The notes under the pieces were generated by a model. That model searched no databases, had not been told where the DNA came from, and worked only from the letters and a program-made list of their open reading frames with translations. Both the position numbers and the translations under genes were made by a program. Below, piece after piece: positions 8,859-16,298 of a stretch of 64,000 bases of DNA. Location of the stretch: positions 100,661 through 164,660 of the forward strand of contig NZ_LMNA01000029.1 in assembly GCF_001422445.1 (NCBI RefSeq), given 5' to 3'. Within the stretch, counting starts at the first letter, position 1; every line of letters begins with the position of its first letter. Source of the DNA: Pseudorhodoferax sp. Leaf274. GTDB lineage: Bacteria; Pseudomonadota; Gammaproteobacteria; Burkholderiales; Burkholderiaceae_C.

Positions 8859-9665
8859 TCAGCCCGCCACGCGCGTGGCGGTCCAGGCGGCACCGTCCAC
8901 GGTACCGCGCATCGTCGTGCCGGCCACCTGCCCGGTGTAGGTGCGCCCGCCGGCCGTGAAGCGGATGTTCGCGCCGTCCAGCCGCGCATCGGCCAGCGGC
9001 GAATTCGCGCCCAGGCGGCCCGTCAGCTTCTGGAAGGCCTGCGTGAGCACGAGCCGCTCGCCGCCCAGCTGCCAGCTGCCGCCGACCTTGGCCGGCACCA
9101 CCCACTTGAGCGCGTTGCAGTAGCCCGAGCAGCCCTCGACCACGTTGAACGAGTCGTCGGGCTCCCAGTCCTCCATCGTGAACGAGTTGGACATCACACG
9201 TGTGCCGGCCGGCATGTCCAGCAGCGTGGGGCGCAGCCGCATGTTGAGGTTGGGCAGCAGGAACAGCGTGACCACCGTGGCCTCGGAGAAGTTCGACGCG
9301 AAGATGTCGGCCTGCTCGAAGGTGGCGCGCGCCGCCACGCCCTCGGCCTCGGCGGCGCGCTTGGACAGCGCCACCATGTCGGGGTTGTATTCGATGCCGC
9401 GCGCCCGCGCGCCGCGCTTGGCCGCCGTGATCACGAGCCGGCCGTCGCCCGAGCCCAGGTCGACCAGCCGGTCCTGCGGCGTGAGGCCGGCCATGTCCAG
9501 CATGCGGTCCACCAGGGCCTGCGAGGTCGGCACCCACACCACGTCCTTGCCGCCCTGGCCGACCTGCGGCTGGTAGGCGGTGCCGCCCGGTTGCGCCCAG
9601 GCATGCTGGGCGAGGCTGGCCGCGCCGAGCGCGGCACCGAGGAAGGATCTGCGTGCAATGGTCAT
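8859..9665 (-). CDS. SAM-dependent methyltransferase-fold protein with a Tat-like signal
   Basis: 268 residues. The N-terminus MTIARRSFLGAALG has a twin-arginine motif, hydrophobic stretch and AWA cleavage site near residue 24, so export by Tat is predicted. The mature part has a class I methyltransferase motif I, LVDLGSGDGRLV, at about residues 67-78 and an acidic residue after the second strand (GIEYNPDM). The rest is about 100 residues with no recognised domain. The start ATG has AGGAGA ten bases upstream. An exported enzyme that needs cytoplasmic S-adenosylmethionine is odd; the fold may bind something else. It is the last gene of a minus-strand run and is separated from the TPR-methyltransferase by 110 bp. 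Confidence 0.82.
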   Translation of the reverse strand: MTIARRSFLGAALGAASLAQHAWAQPGGTAYQPQVGQGGKDVVWVPTSQALVDRMLDMAGLTPQDRLVDLGSGDGRLVITAAKRGARARGIEYNPDMVALSKRAAEAEGVAARATFEQADIFASNFSEATVVTLFLLPNLNMRLRPTLLDMPAGTRVMSNSFTMEDWEPDDSFNVVEGCSGYCNALKWVVPAKVGGSWQLGGERLVLTQAFQKLTGRLGANSPLADARLDGANIRFTAGGRTYTGQVAGTTMRGTVDGAAWTATRVAG

Positions 9666-9709
9666 TCGAAGCTCTCCTGGGCAAGGGTCGGATGGAGGGA
9701 ATGGCGGGG

Positions 9710-9731
9710 CCCGCGGCCGGCCGGCGGCGGG
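9710..9731 (-). terminator. GC-rich imperfect hairpin, possible terminator
   Basis: An imperfect inverted repeat of CCCGCsGCC-type arms lies in the 110-bp gap just after the stop of the TPR-methyltransferase gene. There is no T-run, so termination by this element is uncertain. Confidence 0.25.
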
Positions 9732-9775
9732 CGGGACCGGCGATGGAGTCCGGCCGCGCCCCGAATGTTCCGCGT

Positions 9776-11005
9776 TCAGGCGTCGCTGGCAAGGCCCGGC
9801 GCGCGCAGGCACAGCACCAGGCCCTGGATGGGCTGGCGCTGGTCTTCGCGCAGCGTGAGCATCTGCTCGTGCACGGGTTGCAGGCCATGCCGGGCCGCCA
9901 GCGCGCGCAGGTGGGCGGCGCCATGCGCATAGCGCAGGCTGGGCCGCAGCAGCAGGTCCTCGCCATCGGACAGCTCCACCGAGAACGCGAACACGCCGCC
10001 GGGCTGCAGCACGCGCCGCACGCCCGCGAACACCGCGTCGAGCGCGCCGACGTAGATGAACACGTCGGCCGCGGCGACCAGGCCGTAGCGCTCGGGCGTC
10101 TCGTGCAGGTAGGCGGCCAGGTCGGCCTGCACCAGCTGGTCGTAGGCGCCGCGTGCGCGCGCCTGTTCCAGCATCGTGGGCGACAGGTCCAGGCCGTGCA
10201 GGCTGCGGGCCAGCGGGCGCAGCAGCGGGCCGCACAGGCCGGTGCCGCACCCCAGGTCGAGCGCGGCGGCCACCGGCGTGCCGGCCAGGGCCGCCGCGGC
10301 CGCCTGCGCCACGGCCTCGTGGGCCCGGTAGCGCAGCACCGTCAGCAGGTGCGGCTCGAAGTCGTCGGCGTAGCTGTCGAACAGCCCGCGCACATAGGCC
10401 TGTGGCGCGGTGGCCGGCGCCTCGCCCGCGCCCAGGCCGGCGAGGAAATAGCGGCACAGCGCGGCATCGGCGCCGGCGGCCAGGGCCTGCTCGAAGGCGG
10501 CGCGCGCCGCGGCGGGGCGCTGCAGGTCGCGCAGCAGCTGGCCCAGCAGCAGGCCGGCCTCGGCCAGGCCGGGGTCGAGGGCCACCGCGCGTTCGTAGGC
10601 GGGCAGGGCCTCGGCGTGGCGTTCCAGCGCCTGCAGCGTCTGCCCGCGCAACTGGTGCGCGGCGGCGGTGCCGGGGTGCTCGGCCAGCAGGGCGTCGAGC
10701 AGCGCCAGTGCCTCGGCGTGGCGGCCGAGCTGGTTCAGCGCCAGTGCACGCTGGAAGCGGCCGGCCGGGTGCCCGGGCTCCAGCGCGGCCAGCGCATCGA
10801 GCGCTTGCAGCGCATCGGCCGGACGCCCCAGGCGCAGCCGCACCACGCCCAGGTTGAGCAACGTCGACGGCCGGCCGGGCACGAGCGCGGCAGCGGCCTG
10901 GAGCCGGCTTTCGGCCTCCGCATGGCGGCCGGCCTCGGTCAGGGCCACGGCGTCGAGGAACAGGGTCTTGGCCTGCGCGAAGGCGTCAGCGGTCGGTTCG
11001 GTCAT
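9776..11005 (-). CDS. TPR-repeat protein fused to a SAM-dependent methyltransferase
   Basis: 409 residues. The N-terminal half (about 10-200) is a run of about five tetratricopeptide repeats with the usual small/large pattern (AEAESRLQAAAAL, ADALQALDAL, AEALALLDALL). The C-terminal half is a class I methyltransferase with motif I LDLGCGTGLCGPLL near residue 250, then HGLDLSPTML. The closest described architecture is the TPR-methyltransferase group sometimes annotated as biotin-synthesis BioC-like; the substrate is unknown. Its ATG overlaps the TGA of the EamA gene by 4 bp (ATGA), which indicates translational coupling. Confidence 0.87.
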   Translation of the reverse strand: MTEPTADAFAQAKTLFLDAVALTEAGRHAEAESRLQAAAALVPGRPSTLLNLGVVRLRLGRPADALQALDALAALEPGHPAGRFQRALALNQLGRHAEALALLDALLAEHPGTAAAHQLRGQTLQALERHAEALPAYERAVALDPGLAEAGLLLGQLLRDLQRPAAARAAFEQALAAGADAALCRYFLAGLGAGEAPATAPQAYVRGLFDSYADDFEPHLLTVLRYRAHEAVAQAAAAALAGTPVAAALDLGCGTGLCGPLLRPLARSLHGLDLSPTMLEQARARGAYDQLVQADLAAYLHETPERYGLVAAADVFIYVGALDAVFAGVRRVLQPGGVFAFSVELSDGEDLLLRPSLRYAHGAAHLRALAARHGLQPVHEQMLTLREDQRQPIQGLVLCLRAPGLASDA

Positions 11006-11967
11006 GCGGCCGCAGCATAGCGGCTGGGCGCGGGCCGGCGGTGCGCGTGCACGCAGCTCAGCACGCTGGCGGCGACGCAGGCCATGGCCAGCCACTCCGC
11101 CACGGTGGGCGTGCGCCATTCCCACAGGAAACCGTAGAGCAGCGCGAACAGGGTCTCGAACAGGATCATCTGGCCGACCAGGGTCAGCGGCAGCAGCCGG
11201 CTCATGCGGTTCCACAGCGCGTTGCCGACGATGGACGCCGCCAGCGCCACGCCCACCGCCACGCCGGACAGGCGCAGCCAGTCGGCGCCGGCGTGGTCGC
11301 GCGGATCCAGCCACAGCGCGAACGGCAGCAGCGCGAGGGCCTGCGCGCCGGTGGCCACGCCGGTGGCCAGGTTCCAGTCCTGCACCGAGACGTGCGGTCG
11401 CTGCGCCAGCGCGCGCGCATTGCCGACGGCGTAGGCCGTCCAGCAGGCCAGTGCGCCGAGCGCGCACAGCATTCCCAGCGGCGAGGCGGCGGCGTGGCCC
11501 AGCGATTGCCAGCCGATGCAGGCGATGCCGGCCAGCCCGCACAGCAGCGAGGGCAGCAGCCGGCGCAGCGGCAGCGCGCCCTGCGCGCGGCTGCCGATCA
11601 CGGTCACGGCCACCGGCAGGAAGCCGATCACGAGCGAGGTCATGGCGATGCCGCCGCGCTGCACGGCGTTGGCCAGCAGCAGGTAGTACAGCGTGTTGCC
11701 CAGCAGCGCCAGGCGCGCGAGCAGGGCCCAGTCGCCCCGGCCGAGTTGTGCGGCCAGCCGGCGCCAGCGCGGCAGCAGCAGCGCGCAGGCGATGAGGCCA
11801 TAGGCCAGGAAACGGCCCGCCGTGAGCTGCAGCGGCGTGAAGCCATGCGCGAGTTCGGGCGCGAGGAACACCAGGCCCCAGAGCGCGCCGGCGGCCATGC
11901 CGCACAGGATGCCCGCCCAGTGGCCGTAGGCTGCGCAAGAGGGGGAAGAGGGGGACGAAGAAACCAT
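11002..11967 (-). CDS. EamA/DMT-family transporter
   Basis: 321 residues with about ten predicted membrane helices in two EamA halves (about 15-150 and 165-310), the usual drug/metabolite transporter layout. The first helix contains GMAAGALWGLVFLAPELA. Substrate is not predictable; relatives export amino acids or metabolites. The stop overlaps the start of the TPR-methyltransferase, and the gene lies 53 bp downstream of the AraC regulator, so the regulator may control it. The start ATG has only a weak ribosome binding site. Confidence 0.88.
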   Translation of the reverse strand: MVSSSPSSPSCAAYGHWAGILCGMAAGALWGLVFLAPELAHGFTPLQLTAGRFLAYGLIACALLLPRWRRLAAQLGRGDWALLARLALLGNTLYYLLLANAVQRGGIAMTSLVIGFLPVAVTVIGSRAQGALPLRRLLPSLLCGLAGIACIGWQSLGHAAASPLGMLCALGALACWTAYAVGNARALAQRPHVSVQDWNLATGVATGAQALALLPFALWLDPRDHAGADWLRLSGVAVGVALAASIVGNALWNRMSRLLPLTLVGQMILFETLFALLYGFLWEWRTPTVAEWLAMACVAASVLSCVHAHRRPAPSRYAAAA

Positions 11968-12020
11968 ACCCGCACTGTCGCGCGGCGGGCCGGCACCGTC
12001 TCGGCCAGGACTGCCGCGTT

Positions 12021-12767
12021 TTAGGCCCGGCCTCGCGCTGCGCGCCGGACCGCGGCCGGCGTGCTGCCGGTGGCGCGCCGCATGGCGCGCGTCAGTGCGT
12101 TCTGGTCGGCATAGCCGGCCGCCAGCGCCAGTTCGGCGATGGGGCGGTTGGTGGTGACCAGCCATGCGCGCACGCGTTCCAGCCGCAGCTGCTGCAGCCA
12201 GGCGGCCGGCGTGCGGCCGAGCTCGCTGCGGAACAGCGCATGCAGGCGGCTCGTGCTCAGGTGCGCCTCCTGCGCCATGCGCTGCGCCGTCCATGGCGCA
12301 CCGGGCTCGGCCTGCACCCGGGCCAGCAGGGCGCCGAGCCGCGACACCGCGCGCGGCGCCTGCTGGGCCAGCTGGTCCAGCAGCAAGGGCACCCAGTGCT
12401 GCAGCTGGCCGGTGGTGGCGGGCCCGCCCTGCAGCACCAGGCCCATGTAGTCGACGAGCCGCCAGGCGGCCGGCGCGATCGCCTGGTAGGGCTGCGCGGC
12501 CAGCCGGTCCAGCAGCGGCATGGGCACCTGCTGCGCATCGAGGTCGAGGATCAGCGCCTGGTTGTGTTCATGGGACACCTGGGTGTGGCGCATGCCGGTC
12601 TCCACGAAGGCGGCCTGGCCCTGGCCGAGCAGGCGCTCGCGCCCGCCGATGTCCAGCAGCAGCCGGCCGGCCAGCGGCAGCACCAGCTGCGCATGCGCAT
12701 GGCGGTGCTCTTCGGCAGCCAGGCCGTAGCTGCGCAGGTTCAGCGTGAATGGAGGGAGGGCAACCAT
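12021..12767 (-). CDS. AraC-family transcriptional regulator
   Basis: 248 residues. The N-terminal 110 residues form an AraC-type cupin ligand-binding domain (EHRHAHAQLVLPLAGRLLL). The C-terminal 100 residues are the double helix-turn-helix, with MAQEAHLSTSRLHALFRSEL and the second helix pair ending IAELALAAGYADQNALTRAM. The start ATG at 12767 lies next to a GGTTGCC stretch without a strong ribosome binding site. It is followed directly by the EamA transporter, a common arrangement of an efflux gene under an AraC sensor. Confidence 0.9.
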   Translation of the reverse strand: MVALPPFTLNLRSYGLAAEEHRHAHAQLVLPLAGRLLLDIGGRERLLGQGQAAFVETGMRHTQVSHEHNQALILDLDAQQVPMPLLDRLAAQPYQAIAPAAWRLVDYMGLVLQGGPATTGQLQHWVPLLLDQLAQQAPRAVSRLGALLARVQAEPGAPWTAQRMAQEAHLSTSRLHALFRSELGRTPAAWLQQLRLERVRAWLVTTNRPIAELALAAGYADQNALTRAMRRATGSTPAAVRRAARGRA

Positions 12768-12801
12768 GGCCTGCAGCGTACCGCAGCGGCCGGCCCCGCC
12801 G

Positions 12802-13740
12802 TCACTTGCCGCGCACCAGCGCCATGATCTTGGCGGTGTCCAGCGTGCGCGCCTGCTCGCGCATCTGCGGCAGGTACTGCTGGTGCAGGCCCTGGGCCTG
12901 CTGCGTGAGGCTGGCGTAGCTGTCCTTGAGCAACTGTGTGGACAGCACGCGGCCGCCCGCGTAGTAGCGCTTGGCCACATGGCCGAGTGCGTAGGTGGTG
13001 GCAAAGCTCATGCCGGAACTGACGGCCTGGCGGCCGACGCCGCCCAGCAGCCCGCCGCCGAGCTTGCCGAGCAGGCCGCCCAGCAGCTTGCGGCCGGCCT
13101 GTTCCAGGTATTGCGAGGTCAGCCCCACGCCCACGGTGGCCAGGAAGTCCTTGATGTGGCCGCTGTCCAGCGCGTAGCCGTGCGCCTTGCCGATGTTGAA
13201 CACCAGGCGCATCTGCAGCGGGATGATGGCCATGGTCGACAGGCTCTCGGGCAGCAGCTCGAGCGCGCCGTTCAGGATGGCGGCGTTCAGGATGGTCTTG
13301 TCGAGCGCAGCCTCGTCCACCGCGGAGCGGGCCGGTGCCGGCGGGGCATCGGCGGTGGCCAAGGGTGCTGCCGCCACGACGTCGGCCTGCTGAAGGAAGC
13401 CATCGGCCGCGGCCGGGGCCAGGGCCAGTGCGGCCTTGGCCTGCTCGAGGAAGCGCAACTCGGCCGGCGAGTGCACGCCGTCGGCATCGCACACGCAGAC
13501 CGCCATCTCGTAGGCCAGCTGGCGCGCATCGGCGCCCGGCAGGGCGGCAGCGATGCCGTCCAGTTGCACGCGCTTCATGAGCACGTCCTGCACCAGCGTG
13601 GGCAGGTGCACGCCATCTGCCTGGGCCAGGCTGTCGGCAATGCGGCGGATCTCGGCGCGCTCGCGCTCGTGCTTGTCGCCATCGACAAAGGCGGCCATCA
13701 GCGTCAGCGACAGGATGGCGCGGGTTTCTTCAACGGTCAT
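12802..13740 (-). CDS. TerB-like protein with C-terminal DUF697-type domain
   Basis: 312 residues. The first 110 residues match the TerB/TerB-like helical fold (MTVEETRAILSLTLMAAFVDGD, then AYEMAVCVCDADGVHSPAE), which carries acidic metal-binding residues. An Ala/Pro-rich linker (about 115-145) leads to a second domain (about 150-260) resembling DUF697, with a Gly-rich amphipathic stretch GGLLGKLGGGLLGG that may touch membrane. The C-terminus is a charged helix. TerB relatives are linked to tellurite resistance and membrane stress, but no other ter genes are nearby, so function is unassigned. It starts 62 bp after the thioredoxin-like gene. Confidence 0.78.
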   Translation of the reverse strand: MTVEETRAILSLTLMAAFVDGDKHERERAEIRRIADSLAQADGVHLPTLVQDVLMKRVQLDGIAAALPGADARQLAYEMAVCVCDADGVHSPAELRFLEQAKAALALAPAAADGFLQQADVVAAAPLATADAPPAPARSAVDEAALDKTILNAAILNGALELLPESLSTMAIIPLQMRLVFNIGKAHGYALDSGHIKDFLATVGVGLTSQYLEQAGRKLLGGLLGKLGGGLLGGVGRQAVSSGMSFATTYALGHVAKRYYAGGRVLSTQLLKDSYASLTQQAQGLHQQYLPQMREQARTLDTAKIMALVRGK

Positions 13741-13802
13741 GGAATGGTCTCGGCAGCTTCAACCTGGATGCGAAGGCCCCGGTGGCCGGGGCGGGCCGCA
13801 GC

Positions 13803-14132
13803 TTAAGCCTGGGTGTCGGCCAATGCGTGCAAGGCCTTGGCCACCGGATGGTGATCGATGGGGCGCACCAGCCGGTCGACTTCGCGGCCGTCCTGCAGGA
13901 ACACCAGCGTGGGCCAGAGCTTCACGCCGAACGAGCGGCCCAGCGGCCGGCCACGGCCATCGGCGATCTTGAGGTGGCGCACGTCGGGCCGGTCCTGCAG
14001 CGCACGCGCGATGGCGGGCTCGGCCGCGCGGCAGAAGCCGCAGAAGTTGTCGCCGAACTCCAGCAGCACGGGGCCGCGCATGGCGTCGACGTCGGCCCGG
14101 CCTGGTTCGTCGGAGCTGTAGGGTGTGGACAT
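13803..14132 (-). CDS. Thioredoxin-like protein
   Basis: 109 residues with a thioredoxin fold and a CGFC active site (FGDNFCGFCRAAEP, near residues 31-34) and the cis-proline loop VKLWPTLVFL. There is no signal peptide, so it is cytoplasmic. The CGFC centre differs from thioredoxin CGPC and is typical of thioredoxin-family proteins of unknown partner. It sits in a minus-strand run between the small acidic protein (36 bp upstream) and the TerB-like gene. Confidence 0.87.
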   Translation of the reverse strand: MSTPYSSDEPGRADVDAMRGPVLLEFGDNFCGFCRAAEPAIARALQDRPDVRHLKIADGRGRPLGRSFGVKLWPTLVFLQDGREVDRLVRPIDHHPVAKALHALADTQA

Positions 14133-14168
14133 GGCAGCTGGGCCGTGGAAGGGGCTCTGCTTCAGCGT

Positions 14169-14456
14169 TCAGCGGCCCCGCACGGGCGAGGTGGGTGCCT
14201 GCGTGCGGGCGCCGACCTGGCGTGCGCGCTCCTGCGCCAGTTCTTCGGCCTCGGCTTCGGCCTCGAGCGCGGCATCGGCGTCGGCCTTGACCTGGGCCCG
14301 TGCACGCGCGGCGCGGGTCGCGTCGTCCGTCTCGCCGGCGGACTCGCGCACCGGGTCGGTGATGGCCTTGCCCAGCGATTCGAGCATGCTGTCGGACTGC
14401 GCGGGGCGGGCCGGCGTGGGTTCTGCGGGGCGGCGGGGCGTGTCGGATTCGGCCAT
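14169..14456 (-). CDS. Small charged hypothetical protein
   Basis: 95 residues, start MAESDTPRRPAEPTP. The ATG is well supported by AGGAGA six bases upstream. The N-terminal third is Pro/Arg-rich; the rest is Ala/Glu/Arg-rich and predicted helical (AALEAEAEAEELAQERARQV), possibly a coiled coil. There is no signal peptide or membrane segment. I do not recognise the family. It begins the minus-strand run that continues into the thioredoxin-like gene. Confidence 0.65.
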   Translation of the reverse strand: MAESDTPRRPAEPTPARPAQSDSMLESLGKAITDPVRESAGETDDATRAARARAQVKADADAALEAEAEAEELAQERARQVGARTQAPTSPVRGR

Positions 14457-14496
14457 GTTGATCTCCTGTTTCGGTGTGCCGCCATGTTCGCGCCAT

Positions 14497-14521
14497 GCCG
14501 GCCGGCCCGCTGCCGGCCGGC
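14497..14521 (-). terminator. Perfect 10-bp stem, 5-base loop hairpin after htrA
   Basis: GCCGGCCGGC, CCGCT, GCCGGCCGGC forms a perfect hairpin about 80 bases past the HtrA stop on the minus strand and before the next start. It has no T-run, so it is a candidate terminator or transcript-end stabiliser. Confidence 0.4.
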
Positions 14522-14599
14522 GTCCCGCCAGCGCGCGGCGGTGGGGCGCTGGCCACTGTAGTCGCAGGCCTACAGCGCCCGGGGTCCATGCGCCGCGGT

Positions 14600-16105
14600 T
14601 CAGCCCAGGCGCACCGGCACGAAGATCTTGTCCTCGCCGCGCTGGATCAGCAGCGCCACCGACTTGTCGGCCCGGGCCACCGCGGCGCGCGCCTGCTCGG
14701 TGCTGCCGACGGGTGTGCCGTTGATGGCCAGCAGCACGTCGCCGGCCTCGACCCCCGCGCGGGCCGCGGCACCGCCCACCTGTTCGACCACCAGACCGCC
14801 CTCGGCCACGCCCGCCGCCTGGCGTTCCTGCGGCTGCAGCGCACGCAGCGCCAGGCCCAGCCGTCCCTGCGCCGCGGCATCCGGCGTGGCCGCGGCCACG
14901 GCCTGGTCCTTGGCGCCGCCCAGCTTGGCGCGGATCTCCTGCGCACTGCCCTTGCGCCACACATCGAGCTTGACCGTCTCGCCGGGCGCGGACAGGCCGA
15001 TCGCCGCCGGCAGGTCGCCCGAGGCCACGATGGCCTTGCCGTCGATGGCGCGGATCACGTCGCCCGCCTGCAGGCCGGCCTTCTCAGCCGGGCCGCCCTT
15101 CTCCACGCTGGCCACCAGCGCGCCCTCGGGCTTGTCGAGCTTGAAGGAATCGGCCAGGGTCTGGTTGACCTCCTGGATGGACACGCCCAGGCGCGCATGC
15201 TCGACCTTGCCGTGCTGCACGATCTGCTGCTGGATGCGGCCCACCAGGTCGATCGGGATCGCGAACGACACGCCCTGGTAGCCGCCCGTGCGGCTGTAGA
15301 TCTGCGAGTTGATGCCTACCACCTCGCCGCGCGTGTTGAACAGCGGGCCGCCCGAGTTGCCGGGGTTCACGGGCACGTCGGTCTGGATGAACGAGACCGC
15401 GCTGTCGCTGGGCAGCGAGCGGCCCTTGGCGCTGACCACGCCGGCCGTCACCGTGTTCTCGAAGCCGAACGGCGAGCCGATGGCCAGCACCCATTCGCCG
15501 GGCTGCAGGTCGGCGGGCGAGCCGATCTTGACCACCGGCAGGTTCTTGGCATCGATCTTGAGCACCGCCACGTCGGTGCGCGGATCGGCGCCCAGCACCT
15601 TGGCCTGGTACTCGCGCCGGTCGGTCAGCTTGACCGTGACCTCCTTGGCGCCCTTCACCACGTGCGCATTGGTCAGGATGGTGCCGTCGGCGCTGACGAT
15701 GAAGCCCGAGCCCTGGCCGCGCACCAGGGGCGCCTCTTCGCGGGGGCCGCGGCCCTGGCGCTGGCCCTGGCCCTGACCGGGCTGCTGGAAGCGGCGGAAG
15801 AACTCGAAGAACGGGTCGTTGCCGAACGGATCGTCGCGCTGGGCGGCGCGCTCCTGGTCCGCCTCGTCGGCGGTGCCGGTCACGCTGATGTTGACCACCG
15901 CCGGCCCGTATTGCCGCGTGATCTGCGAGAAGTCCGGCAAAGCAACAGCTACAGGTGTTGCAGTTGTAACTATTGGTGTTGGCGCGGCATGGGCGATCTC
16001 GGTGCGCACGAGGCCCACGCCAGCGCCGCCGATGGCCCCGGCTGCCAGCAGCGCCAGCACGAGGCGGGAATTTTTCACGGAAAACTGGCTGAATCTCGGG
16101 TTCAT
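14600..16105 (-). CDS. HtrA/DegP-family periplasmic serine protease (Do-like)
   Basis: 501 residues from ATG 16105, which has AAGGA eight bases upstream; an in-frame ATG at 16114 is possible. A signal or anchor helix covers about 15-38 (LVLALLAAGAIGGAGVG). The trypsin-like domain has an intact triad: H148 in TNAHVVKG, D178 in RTDVAVL and S251 in GNSGGP. Two PDZ domains follow (about 285-370 and 400-490). A Gln/Gly/Arg-rich insert, QPGQGQGQRQGRG, lies in the loop before the catalytic histidine. The family degrades or refolds misfolded envelope proteins. It is divergent from the response regulator over about 190 bp. Confidence 0.93.
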   Translation of the reverse strand: MNPRFSQFSVKNSRLVLALLAAGAIGGAGVGLVRTEIAHAAPTPIVTTATPVAVALPDFSQITRQYGPAVVNISVTGTADEADQERAAQRDDPFGNDPFFEFFRRFQQPGQGQGQRQGRGPREEAPLVRGQGSGFIVSADGTILTNAHVVKGAKEVTVKLTDRREYQAKVLGADPRTDVAVLKIDAKNLPVVKIGSPADLQPGEWVLAIGSPFGFENTVTAGVVSAKGRSLPSDSAVSFIQTDVPVNPGNSGGPLFNTRGEVVGINSQIYSRTGGYQGVSFAIPIDLVGRIQQQIVQHGKVEHARLGVSIQEVNQTLADSFKLDKPEGALVASVEKGGPAEKAGLQAGDVIRAIDGKAIVASGDLPAAIGLSAPGETVKLDVWRKGSAQEIRAKLGGAKDQAVAAATPDAAAQGRLGLALRALQPQERQAAGVAEGGLVVEQVGGAAARAGVEAGDVLLAINGTPVGSTEQARAAVARADKSVALLIQRGEDKIFVPVRLG

Positions 16106-16298
16106 GGCGTCCATCCTTGGGGTGTGTTGCGGATGTCCGAAATGATGAAGAGCCAGCCTTAGACCAGTCTTAAACCGGTCACGCACCGTTTCCAATGCTT
16201 ACTGGCACAACTGACAGCTGACGCATGCCGATTGCCCTGGTGCAATCGCGCACTTTGTTGCAAACACAGTACGCCTGTGCACCGATGCAGGGCATGAC

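Noticed and set aside
16115-16298. Sigma-E-like promoter for htrA
   Set aside because: A GGAAAC and a TCTAA can be found, but the spacing of about 23 bases does not fit the known 16-17.
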